This document shows positions 44,028 to 52,121 of a stretch of 64,000 nt of DNA, piece after piece. Where the stretch lies: the NCBI GenBank assembly GCA_902801585.1, contig CADCIU010000006.1:11577-75576 (forward strand), written 5' to 3'. A program made the position numbers and the translations under genes. The DNA comes from an uncultured Lachnospiraceae bacterium. Its GTDB lineage: Bacteria > Bacillota_A > Clostridia > Lachnospirales > Lachnospiraceae. Under the pieces are notes generated by a model. That model saw nothing but the letters and a program-made list of their open reading frames with translations. It was not told where the DNA came from and did no database searches. Within the stretch, counting starts at the first letter, position 1; every line of letters starts with the position of its first letter.

Positions 44028-44813
44028 ATGGCAGAGCAGAAGATAAAGATTGACCTGAATTGTGACTTGGGGGAGAGTTTCGGTGCTTACAGCATGGGAA
44101 TGGATGACAAGGTGATCCCTGTGATCTCTTCCTGCAACATCGCCTGCGGGTATCACGCCTCGGACCCGTTGGTGATGCAGAAAACGATCGCGATGGCCAA
44201 AGAGGCCGGGATCGGGATCGGAGCCCATCCGGGCTTTCCGGACCTGATGGGTTTCGGGCGCCGGAATATGAACGTCTCACCGGCAGAGGCGGCGGCTTAT
44301 GTCACCTATCAGCTTGGCGCGCTGTATGCATTTGCGCGGTCGGCAGGGGTGACGATCCAGCATGTGAAACCGCACGGCGCTTTGTACAACATGGCTGGAA
44401 AGGATTATGCGTTGGCGCTGGCGATCGCCAAGGCCGTGCAGTCTTTTGACCCGGATATTATCCTGCTGGGACTCTCGGGCAGTCAAAGCATCAAGGCGGC
44501 GCAGGAGATCGGACTTCCGGCAGCGAGAGAGGTGTTCGCGGACCGCGCTTATATGCCGGACGGCAGCCTCATGCCCAGAACAAGGGAAGGCGCCGTGATC
44601 CACGACGAGGAGCTGGCGATTGCAAGGGTCATCCGAATGGTGAAGGAGCACAAGGTGACGGCATGTGACGGCACGGACATCGAGATCGCACCGGATTCGA
44701 TCTGTGTGCACGGCGACAATGAGAAGGCGCTGGCGTTCGTGACGCGGATCCGGAGCGCGCTGGAGGCAGAAGGGATCGGGATCGCACCGCTCACGGAAGT
44801 CATAAAGAAGTAA
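44028..44813 (+). CDS. pxpA: 5-oxoprolinase subunit A (PxpA, LamB/YcsF family)
   Basis: 261 residues. Begins [24 protein letters not shown], the family signature (IDLNCDxGE), and continues [42 protein letters not shown] and [11 protein letters not shown]. It is a metal-dependent TIM-barrel-like subunit of the 5-oxoprolinase. ATG 44028 is used rather than an upstream in-frame GTG at 44010, since GTGAGGTGG is the ribosome binding site. It is last gene of the operon, followed by a terminator. Confidence 0.93.
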   Translation: MAEQKIKIDLNCDLGESFGAYSMGMDDKVIPVISSCNIACGYHASDPLVMQKTIAMAKEAGIGIGAHPGFPDLMGFGRRNMNVSPAEAAAYVTYQLGALYAFARSAGVTIQHVKPHGALYNMAGKDYALALAIAKAVQSFDPDIILLGLSGSQSIKAAQEIGLPAAREVFADRAYMPDGSLMPRTREGAVIHDEELAIARVIRMVKEHKVTACDGTDIEIAPDSICVHGDNEKALAFVTRIRSALEAEGIGIAPLTEVIKK

Positions 44814-44857
44814 AGCAGTAAAAGTAATAAAACAGAATCATAAAGAGCAGAAAGAAA

Positions 44858-44886
44858 GCCCGGCCGCAAGAGCGGCGCGGGCGTTT
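44858..44886 (+). terminator. Intrinsic terminator of the pxp operon
   Basis: GC-rich stem GCCCGGCCGC / GCGGCGCGGGC with an AAGA loop, followed by a weak T-rich tail (GTTTGTTC). It sits between convergent pxpA and the TauE-type gene, so it may serve both strands. Confidence 0.65.
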
Positions 44887-44888
44887 GT

Positions 44889-45623
44889 TCAGGCCAGATG
44901 ACTGATGATGATCCAAAGACCGCCGATCCCGACAAAGGCATAGATGACCTTGCCGAACATTGCGGCAGGGATCCGGTCATGGATGGCGAGTCCGAGGAGA
45001 GTGCCTGCAGCCAGAGCAACTGTTCCCGCCCCTACGAGCGGAAGATCTGCCATAGCGAGTCTTCCCATGACAAGACTGATGACCAGGATTATGAGATTGT
45101 TGACACATAAGAAGGCCTGGATCGTTGCGAGATACTCTCTTTTATCCTTGGTGGCAGGCAGCAGGTAGAGCGCGGCAGTCGGGCCGCCGGAAGCAAAAAG
45201 GCCGTAGCAGATGCCGCAGATGACGCCGAGGATCGCACCGGACAGGGGCGTGGGATGGATCCGGATCCGGTTCGAGAAGACGAAGAAAAAGATCGAGATG
45301 GCGACGAACATGAAGCCCAGGAGCAGATACATGACGTCGGAACTGACCTTGGCGGACAGGACATTGACGATGCCGCAGATGACGGCGGTGGGGATCAGGA
45401 AGGGGAGCATAATGCCCCACTGAATGCTGTCTCTGTATTTGACCGATATAAAGACAGTACTGATGCTTACCATGACGATCGAGAGCCCCATGGCTTTGCT
45501 GTATTCCATGATCAGCGGCAGAAAGCCCATGGTGATCATGGTGGTCCCAAAGCCCAGGGCGCTCTGTACACAGGAGCCGGCAAGGATCACAAGCATCACG
45601 AATAAAATGGTGGAAACGGACAT
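44889..45623 (-). CDS. TauE/SafE-family sulfite/sulfonate exporter-like membrane protein
   Basis: 244 residues with about eight membrane helices, matching the TauE/SafE (DUF81) family: MLVILAGSCVQSALGFGTTMITMGFLPLIM near the start, and the conserved second half ILGVICGICYGLFASGGPTAALYLLPA, FLCVNNLIILV. The family exports sulfite, sulfoacetate or other small anions. AGAGGAGAAAT precedes the ATG. It lies convergent to the pxp operon and divergent from the cysteine desulfidase-like gene, so a sulfur link with that gene is plausible but not shown. Confidence 0.85.
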   Translation of the reverse strand: MSVSTILFVMLVILAGSCVQSALGFGTTMITMGFLPLIMEYSKAMGLSIVMVSISTVFISVKYRDSIQWGIMLPFLIPTAVICGIVNVLSAKVSSDVMYLLLGFMFVAISIFFFVFSNRIRIHPTPLSGAILGVICGICYGLFASGGPTAALYLLPATKDKREYLATIQAFLCVNNLIILVISLVMGRLAMADLPLVGAGTVALAAGTLLGLAIHDRIPAAMFGKVIYAFVGIGGLWIIISHLA

Positions 45624-45799
45624 TATTTCTCCTCTTCATTAAGCGTGGAAACGGTTTTATCAAAACCGATTGTCGGAATTATGACTATGGTATCATACTA
45701 TGCCTATATTTACCAAGGATGCTCAGATGGAATTGCGAAACGATGCAGATACAGGAATAATAGGAGGATATAAAAAAGGGAAAAAGGAGGAAACAGTAA

Positions 45800-47107
45800 A
45801 TGCAGCTGACGGAAGAACAATCGCGCAACTATACAGCGATCCTGAAGGAAGAGCTTGTAGCGGCTATGGGCTGTACAGAACCCATTGCGATCGCGTATGC
45901 TGCGGCTAAAGCCACCAAAGAGCTCGGGGAAATGCCGGAGCACATACGGGTGACCTGTTCGGGCAACATCATCAAAAACGTGAAAGGCGTCACGGTTCCT
46001 AATTCCGGCGGACAGAAAGGAATCGCGACAGCGGCGGTGCTCGGTGTCGTAGGCGGAGATGCGAACAAGATGCTGGAAGTCATCGCGGACGCGGATGATG
46101 AGGCGAGAAAACGGACGCGTGAACTTGTGGCGGCCGGCATGTGCGAAGTGGAGCTGGCAGAGGATGTGCCGAATCTGTACATCAAGGCGGAAGTGTGGAC
46201 CAATGATCACAAAGCAGCCGTTACGATCGAGGAACATCACACGGATATCACGGAGATCGAAAAGGACGGCGAGACGGTCTTTATCGCAGTCAAACAGGTG
46301 ACGGAAGAAGAGGATAGGGCCGAGAAAGGTGACCGCACCAAGATGACGCTGCGCGGAATTCTTGAATATGCGGACACAGTGGACCTGTCGGAAGTCGAAG
46401 AAGTGCTGGAGAGGCAGGTCCGATGCAACACGGCGATCTCTCAGGAAGGCCTTGACAATCCGTGGGGCGCCAGAGTCGGCAAGACAATGCTGGAGAACTG
46501 GACGGATGACGTGAAATGCACCGCATGTGCGCGTGCTGCAGCAGGGTCCGACGCCCGTATGAGCGGATGTCCGCTCCCGGTCATCATCAATTCAGGCAGC
46601 GGCAACCAGGGAATCACTGTTACGCTCCCTGTCGTGACGTATGCAGAGCGCATGCATCTGTCCACAGCCAAAATGTACCGCTGTCTTCTGGTCTCGAACC
46701 TTGTGTCGATCTATATCAAACACTACATCGGTTCCCTTTCGGCATTCTGCGGCGCAGTCAGCGCAGCATGCGGAGCCGGAGCTGCTATTACATATATGGC
46801 CGGCGGGACCTATGAGCAGATCGGCGGCACGATCACGAACACACTGGGCAACGTCGGCGGAATCGTCTGCGACGGCGCAAAGCCCAGCTGCGCAGCCAAA
46901 ATCGCATCGTCTGTCCACGCAGCTCTTCTGGCACACTATATGAGTACCAGTTCGAAAGAGTTTCTCGGCGGAGAGGGGTTTGTCGAGAGCGATGTGGAAA
47001 AGACCATTAAGAACATGGGATATATCGGCAAGGTTGGCATGAAGCAGACCGACAAGGAGATCCTTAATGTCATGATCGATAAGGTCGACGTGGACTCCTG
47101 CCTGTGA
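45800..47107 (+). CDS. cyuA: Cysteine desulfidase / serine dehydratase alpha-like (CyuA, UPF0597)
   Basis: 435 residues of the UPF0597/YhaM family. Family features: N-terminal LVAAMGCTEPIAIAYAAAKA, VTCSGNIIKNVKGVTVPN, INSGSGNQGITVTLPVV, and candidate iron-sulfur-binding cysteines in KCTACARAAAGSDARMSGCP and GGIVCDGAKPSCAAK. Members (CyuA) degrade L-cysteine to pyruvate, sulfide and ammonia with a [4Fe-4S] cluster; relatives act on serine. AAAGGAGGAAACAGTAA precedes the ATG. The next gene, a cation symporter, follows within 30 bases, an enzyme/importer pair. Confidence 0.85.
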   Translation: MQLTEEQSRNYTAILKEELVAAMGCTEPIAIAYAAAKATKELGEMPEHIRVTCSGNIIKNVKGVTVPNSGGQKGIATAAVLGVVGGDANKMLEVIADADDEARKRTRELVAAGMCEVELAEDVPNLYIKAEVWTNDHKAAVTIEEHHTDITEIEKDGETVFIAVKQVTEEEDRAEKGDRTKMTLRGILEYADTVDLSEVEEVLERQVRCNTAISQEGLDNPWGARVGKTMLENWTDDVKCTACARAAAGSDARMSGCPLPVIINSGSGNQGITVTLPVVTYAERMHLSTAKMYRCLLVSNLVSIYIKHYIGSLSAFCGAVSAACGAGAAITYMAGGTYEQIGGTITNTLGNVGGIVCDGAKPSCAAKIASSVHAALLAHYMSTSSKEFLGGEGFVESDVEKTIKNMGYIGKVGMKQTDKEILNVMIDKVDVDSCL

Positions 47108-47135
47108 TTTTAAAAAAGTGAAAGAGGGAAAAAAC

Positions 47136-48362
47136 TTGGAAAAAGAGGGATTTTTTAACAGTCTGCCGTTTAGGCTTCTGGTGGCCCTGGCGGTCGGTAT
47201 CGGCGCAGGTCTTATATTGTCAGCTACGGACGGGACAGCATTCACCACGGTGCTTCTCAACATCATTATTACCGTAAAATTTATCGTCAGCCAGTTCATC
47301 AGCTTCTGCGTGCCGCTGATCATCATCGGGTTCATTGCGCCGTCCATCACAAGACTGGGCAACAACGCCTCCCGCATGCTGATCGTTGCGCTCTGCATCG
47401 CGTATCTCTCCTCGATCGGAGCGGCGCTGTTCGCGACCGGTGCCGGCTACACTATTTTGCCGTTCCTCCACATCAGCCCGGAAGTGGACGGACTTAAGGA
47501 ACTGCCGCCGGTGATCTTCGAGCTCACGATCCCGCAGATCATGCCGGTCATGTCCGCACTGTTCTTCTCGGTTCTGGTGGGACTTTCCGCCGCCTGGAAC
47601 GACAGCAAGCATATCACAGCGATCCTGGAAGAGTTCCAGCAGATCGTACTGAGCATCGTCACCAAATTCGTCATTCCGGTACTGCCGATCCTCATCGGCT
47701 GCACATTCTGCACGCTGGCTTACGAGGGGACGATCACGAAGCAGCTTCCGATCTTCCTGATCATCATTGTCATTGTCATGATCGGACATTATATCTGGCT
47801 CGCGCTTCTGTATGGGATCGCCGGTGCCTATTCGAGAAGAAATCCGATGAATGTGCTCAGGAACTACGGTCCCGCCTACATGACCGCGATCGGAACTATG
47901 TCCAGTGCGGCAACACTTTCCGTTGCACTGGAGTGTGCTAAGAAGTCTGAACCTACGCTGCGCGACGATCTCGTGGATTTCGGGATCCCGCTGTTCGCCA
48001 ATATTCACCTCTGCGGTTCTGTCATGACAGAGACTTTCTTCGTCATGGCTGTTTCCAAGATGCTGTACGGCGAATTCCCGTCGATCGGCAAGATGATCCT
48101 GTTCTGCCTGCTGCTCGGCGTATTTGCGATCGGAGCGCCCGGTGTTCCCGGAGGCACGGTCATGGCGTCCCTGGGCCTGATCACGGGCGTTCTGGGCTTC
48201 GATGAGACCGGCACGGCGCTGATGCTGACCATTTTCGCGCTGCAGGATTCCTTCGGGACCGCATGCAATGTGACGGGCGACGGCGCACTGACGCTGTTCC
48301 TCACCGGCTATGCCGAGAAGCATGGAATTAAAGAGGCGAAACTTGGAGATGTGCTTGGATAA
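47136..48362 (+). CDS. Dicarboxylate/amino acid:cation symporter (DAACS family)
   Basis: 408 residues, eight or more membrane segments and two re-entrant loops. Motifs: FCVPLIIIGFIAPSI, the helical hairpin GTMSSAATLSVALECAKK, and TM7/HP2 region IFALQDSFGTACNVTGDGALTLFLTGY. The family imports glutamate, aspartate, serine, threonine or cystine with sodium or protons. TTG 47136 is preferred because GAGGGA lies eight bases upstream; a GTG at 47118 is possible. Linkage to cyuA suggests cysteine or serine as the substrate. Confidence 0.82.
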   Translation: MEKEGFFNSLPFRLLVALAVGIGAGLILSATDGTAFTTVLLNIIITVKFIVSQFISFCVPLIIIGFIAPSITRLGNNASRMLIVALCIAYLSSIGAALFATGAGYTILPFLHISPEVDGLKELPPVIFELTIPQIMPVMSALFFSVLVGLSAAWNDSKHITAILEEFQQIVLSIVTKFVIPVLPILIGCTFCTLAYEGTITKQLPIFLIIIVIVMIGHYIWLALLYGIAGAYSRRNPMNVLRNYGPAYMTAIGTMSSAATLSVALECAKKSEPTLRDDLVDFGIPLFANIHLCGSVMTETFFVMAVSKMLYGEFPSIGKMILFCLLLGVFAIGAPGVPGGTVMASLGLITGVLGFDETGTALMLTIFALQDSFGTACNVTGDGALTLFLTGYAEKHGIKEAKLGDVLG

Positions 48363-48432
48363 GAGAACGTCTTCATGTGAAGGATGCTGCTGTAAAGGGT
48401 TTACGGCAGAGATTTGATCCGGAAATAACAAT

Positions 48433-48466
48433 AAAGAGGCGCCGCTTGTCGAAGCGGCGCCTCTTT
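48433..48466 (+). terminator. Bidirectional intrinsic terminator
   Basis: Near-perfect stem AAAGAGGCGCCGCTT / AAGCGGCGCCTCTTT with a GTCG loop. It lies between the convergent symporter and trpB2 genes and ends both transcripts. Confidence 0.9.
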
Positions 48467-48502
48467 GCTGACATAAACACTATAGCGTGCTCTGTTTTGA
48501 CA

Positions 48503-49951
48503 TCAGACCTCAGGGAGCTTAGCGCGGTAGATGGCGAGTTCTTCGTCCGTGGGGATGTAATCGGTCATCTTGCCGTCGTGATATTTCTCATAAGCGACCA
48601 TATCGAAGTAACCGGTGCCGGTGAGACCGAAAACGATGTTTTTGGCTTCGCCGGTCTCTTTGCACTTAAGGGCTTCGTCGATCGCAACGCGGATCGCGTG
48701 GGAGCTCTCGGGAGCGGGGAGGATGCCCTCGACGCGGGCAAACATCTCCGCTGCCTCGAAGACTTCGGTCTGCTTGACAGAGACTGCTTCCATAAGGCCG
48801 TCATCGTAGAGCTGGGAGAGCACGGGGCTCATGCCGTGGTAGCGCAGGCCGCCTGCATGGTTGGGAGCGGGAATGAAGTCGCTGCCGAGCGTGTACATCT
48901 TTGCCAGAGGACACACCATGCCGGTGTCGCAGAAGTCATAGGCGTAGACACCGCGGGTAAAGCTGGGGCAGGAAGCCGGCTCAACAGCGATAATGCGGTA
49001 ATCCGCCTCGCCGCGGAGCTTTTCGCCCATGAAGGGCGCGATCAGGCCGCCCAGGTTGGAGCCGCCGCCCGCACAGCCGATGATCATGTCGGCTTTGATG
49101 CCGTATTTGTCGAGCGCCGCCTTGGTCTCGAGGCCGATGACGGACTGGTGCAGGAGGACCTGGTTGAGCACGGAACCCAGTACATAGCGGTATCCGGGGT
49201 TGGTGACGGCGACTTCTACAGCCTCTGAGATCGCGCAGCCCAGAGAGCCTGTCGTGCCGGGGTGCTCGGCGAGGATCTTGCGGCCGACCTGTGTCGTGTC
49301 AGACGGAGAAGGTGTTACGGAAGCGCCGTAGGTGCGCATGACCTCGCGGCGGAAGGGTTTCTGCTCGTAGCTGACCTTGACCATATATACTTTGCAGTCC
49401 AGGTCAAAATAGGAACAAGCCATGGAGAGCGCCGTGCCCCACTGGCCGGCACCGGTCTCGGTCGTCACGCCCTTGAGGCCCTGCTTCTTGGCGTAGTAAG
49501 CCTGCGGAACGGCGGAGTTGAGCTTGTGGCTGCCGCTCGTGTTGTTGCCCTCGAACTTGTAGTAAATATGCGCCGGCGTCTGCAGCTTCTCTTCAAGGCA
49601 GTATGCGCGGACCAGCGGAGAGGGGCGGTACATCTTGTAGAAATCCTGGATTTCCTGCGGGATCGGAATGAAGGCATGCTCGTTGTCCAGCTCCTGTGCG
49701 ACGAGCTCCTCGCAGAAGACGGCGCCGAGTTCCTCGGCGGTCATGGGCTGATGCGTGCCGGGATTGAGCAGCGGCGCGGGCTTATTCTTCATGTCCGCTC
49801 TGACGTTGTACCATTCAGAGGGGATCTCATTCTCGGAGAGATAGATCTTGTAGGGGATCTTGGAGGCTTCTGTCTTCATGGAAGCTGCTGCCTCGGCTGA
49901 AACCTTGGAAGTTTCGACGGTCGGGTTGGCGGTGGTCTTGTTGGTCGTCAT
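48503..49951 (-). CDS. trpB: Tryptophan synthase beta-like PLP enzyme (TrpB2)
   Basis: 482 residues, in the type 2 (TrpB2) group that is longer than canonical TrpB (~400). Motifs: EGNNTSGSHKLNSA (PLP lysine), TTETGAGQWGTALSMAC, and GCAGGGSNLGGLIAPF (phosphate-binding glycine loop). It joins indole or indole-derived intermediate with serine to tryptophan in the cytoplasm. ATG is the complement of 49949-49951 with GAGAGGAAA upstream; earlier in-frame starts lie in the leader. No trpA or other trp gene is nearby. Regulation by a Trp T-box is visible upstream. Confidence 0.92.
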   Translation of the reverse strand: MTTNKTTANPTVETSKVSAEAAASMKTEASKIPYKIYLSENEIPSEWYNVRADMKNKPAPLLNPGTHQPMTAEELGAVFCEELVAQELDNEHAFIPIPQEIQDFYKMYRPSPLVRAYCLEEKLQTPAHIYYKFEGNNTSGSHKLNSAVPQAYYAKKQGLKGVTTETGAGQWGTALSMACSYFDLDCKVYMVKVSYEQKPFRREVMRTYGASVTPSPSDTTQVGRKILAEHPGTTGSLGCAISEAVEVAVTNPGYRYVLGSVLNQVLLHQSVIGLETKAALDKYGIKADMIIGCAGGGSNLGGLIAPFMGEKLRGEADYRIIAVEPASCPSFTRGVYAYDFCDTGMVCPLAKMYTLGSDFIPAPNHAGGLRYHGMSPVLSQLYDDGLMEAVSVKQTEVFEAAEMFARVEGILPAPESSHAIRVAIDEALKCKETGEAKNIVFGLTGTGYFDMVAYEKYHDGKMTDYIPTDEELAIYRAKLPEV

Positions 49952-50071
49952 GATTTCCTCTCTTTCCGGAGCTTTGAGAAAATGCTCCTTTTGCAATGAC
50001 AGTTTGCGCTTGGAAGCGCTTTCCATGGTATGCGCGGGACGAGGGGCAAATGATGTATTGCTTATTACAGC

Positions 50072-50378
50072 AAAAAGACCCTGTCCCAGTATAAGTGCTG
50101 GGACAGGGTCTGAATAAACAAATCCTGCGGTGCCACCCGGCTTGACGTGATCTCACGCCCACTTAACGCATACTAACATATGCTGACTCTTGTTTACGGA
50201 GTGTCTCCTCCGTCTCGCATACTCCCGTTATACTGCCTTGTTTCCTGTAATATGGAACCCGGCCCGGTTTCTGCTCGCCCTCAGAAGTCCATTCAATTCT
50301 TGTGCTTCACTGCAATCCCACCACCTGCAGCTCTCTGGGGAAACATGGAAAGAATCTACTCACTCTTCCTCAACGGTT
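50072..50378 (-). promoter_or_regulatory. T-box riboswitch, tryptophan specifier
   Basis: On the minus strand the T-box sequence GGGTGGCACCGCAGG lies at the complement of 50124-50138, followed by an intrinsic terminator: stem GACCCTGTCCCAG / CTGGGACAGGGTC (50077-50110) and TTTTTG. Stem I runs through ~50250-50378 with the AG/apical motif CAGAGAGCTGCAGGTGGTGGG and the specifier GAATUGG-like reading GAA-TGG-ACTTCTGAG, where UGG (complement of 50289-50291) is the tryptophan codon. Uncharged tRNA-Trp would prevent termination and allow trpB2 expression. Confidence 0.9.
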
Positions 50379-50384
50379 TAATAC

Positions 50385-50413
50385 TTTATAGCATTAATTT
50401 GGCGAGGTGTCAA
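50385..50413 (-). promoter_or_regulatory. Promoter of the trpB2 T-box leader, -35 from a half repeat
   Basis: On the minus strand TTGACA (complement of 50408-50413), a 17-base spacer and TATAAA (complement of 50385-50390). The TTGACA is the reverse of the TGTCAA end of a palindromic-repeat half copy preceding the full copy at 50418-50442. Confidence 0.7.
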
Positions 50414-50417
50414 GGGG

Positions 50418-50479
50418 TGTCAAGGGGACGGTTCTTTTGACACATCCAAAAAGGTGTCAAAAGAACCGTCCCCTTGACA
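50418..50479 (+). repeat. Inverted pair of TGTCA...TGACA palindromic repeats
   Basis: Copies at 50418-50442 (forward core GGGGACGGTTCT) and 50455-50479 (inverse core AGAACCGTCCCC) separated by 12 bases, with an additional half copy TGTCAAGGGG at 50408-50417. The pair lies between divergent trpB2 and preA. Confidence 0.9.
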
Positions 50480-50572
50480 CATCCCGGTAGCATGGAAGGC
50501 AGCGGAGATGGTAAAATATAACTACCGAAAAACTGCCGAAGGAAGGAAAAAGATTCAAGACGGAGGTTCAGG

Positions 50573-52072
50573 ATGTTAAGAAAAGAAATTCACCGCTCTG
50601 ATATGTTGAAATGCGTGTTATGTTTAAATGCACCCTGTAGCACCGCCTGCGGGAAGATGGATCCTGCCGATTTACTCAGAAGCATCTGGTTTGACAACGA
50701 AAGGACAGCAGCGTATCGTCTTCCTGAGGAAATTTCATGTGCAGGATGTCCGGCGCCCTGCGAGGCGGCCTGCGTTCGTCCGCATGAGGTCCCGATCCGG
50801 AAACTGATGCTGCAACTGCAGGATGAGGTGAGACCGAAATTAGAGGTCGAAGCGTCGCAGATCGAGGACAGGCTGCGCGCAGAATTATGTGGAATTCCCT
50901 TGGAAAACCCCTTCCTGCTCTCTTCTTCTGTGGTGGCCAGCACTTATGATATGTGTGCCAGAGCTTTTGAAGCAGGGTGGGCCGGCGCCGCCTTCAAGAC
51001 AGTATGTTCTATGGAAATACACGAGGCTTCGCCGAGATATTCGGCGATCACCGGTGACAGCGGCACGATCGTGGGCTTTAAGAATGTGGAGCAGCTTTCT
51101 GACCACAGCGTGGAGGAGAACATGGAGATCTTCCGGCGTCTTAAGGCAAAATATCCAACCAAGTTCATTTTGGCCTCGATCATGGGAGAAGATGACGCTG
51201 ACTGGGAGAGGCTGGCCAGGCTTTGCGATGAGAACGGTGCGGATGCGATCGAACTCAATTTCTCGTGCCCGAATATGGCGGAAGGCGGACTGGGATCGGA
51301 CATCGGACAGGTTCCGGAGCTTGTGGAGCGGTTCACGGCAGCCGCAAGGCGCGGAACAAAGAAGCCGATCCTGGCCAAACTGACACCGAATGTCGCCAAA
51401 ATGAGCCCTGCAGCGGAAGCTGCTCTTCGCGGCGGAGCAAATGGCATTGCCGCGATCAACACGATCAAGAGCATTACCGATGTCAACCCGCACACCTATA
51501 TTTCGTCGCCTGCGGTGCATGGAATGTCCGCGGTCGGCGGATACAGCGGAAACGCCGTCAAACCGATCGCGCTGCGCTTTATAGCAGAGCTGGGACACAA
51601 CCCCGCTTTGAAAGAAATGCATCTGAGTGCTATGGGCGGTGTTGAGACCTGGGCGGATGCGCTGGAATTCATCATGATGGGGGCCGGCAGTATTCAGGCA
51701 ACAACCGCAGTGATGCAATATGGATACCGCATCATCGACGATCTGAAGAGCGGACTGAATCTGTATATGGCGGAGAAGGGCTTCAACAGTGTTTCCGAGA
51801 TGATCGGATTGGGGCTGGATACGGTCAGTGAAACGACAGATGTCCTCGAGAGGGATACGATCCTGTATCCGAAATTCAATCTCAAGAAGTGTATCGGCTG
51901 CGGCCGCTGTGCGATTTCATGTGGGGACGGCGGACATCAGGCGATCAGGCTGACGCCGGAGAGAAAGCCGCAGATGGATGCCAAGAAATGCGTCGGCTGC
52001 CATCTCTGCGTTCTTGTGTGTCCGCAGAGGGCGATCACTCCGAGCGGCCGAAGGGTCGCGAGGAAGGGATGA
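50573..52072 (+). CDS. preA: Dihydropyrimidine dehydrogenase PreA-like flavin/iron-sulfur subunit
   Basis: 499 residues. An N-terminal cysteine-rich region (MLKCVLCLNAPCSTACGKMDP, ISCAGCPAPCEAACVRP) matches the iron-sulfur domain usually found on the PreT or GltD-like partner. A dihydroorotate dehydrogenase-like FMN barrel follows (LENPFLLSSSVVAS, LNFSCPNMAEGGLGSDIGQ, AAINTIKSITDVN), then two [4Fe-4S] ferredoxin motifs (KKCIGCGRCAISCGDGG, KKCVGCHLCVLVCPQRAI). It should reduce uracil/thymine or a related substrate with an electron partner. No preT lies in the window. GGAGGT precedes ATG 50573. Confidence 0.85.
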   Translation: MLRKEIHRSDMLKCVLCLNAPCSTACGKMDPADLLRSIWFDNERTAAYRLPEEISCAGCPAPCEAACVRPHEVPIRKLMLQLQDEVRPKLEVEASQIEDRLRAELCGIPLENPFLLSSSVVASTYDMCARAFEAGWAGAAFKTVCSMEIHEASPRYSAITGDSGTIVGFKNVEQLSDHSVEENMEIFRRLKAKYPTKFILASIMGEDDADWERLARLCDENGADAIELNFSCPNMAEGGLGSDIGQVPELVERFTAAARRGTKKPILAKLTPNVAKMSPAAEAALRGGANGIAAINTIKSITDVNPHTYISSPAVHGMSAVGGYSGNAVKPIALRFIAELGHNPALKEMHLSAMGGVETWADALEFIMMGAGSIQATTAVMQYGYRIIDDLKSGLNLYMAEKGFNSVSEMIGLGLDTVSETTDVLERDTILYPKFNLKKCIGCGRCAISCGDGGHQAIRLTPERKPQMDAKKCVGCHLCVLVCPQRAITPSGRRVARKG

Positions 52073-52121
52073 GCCGCGAAAAGAATTTAAAAAACAGACT
52101 TTACCAAGAAGGAAGTAATAC

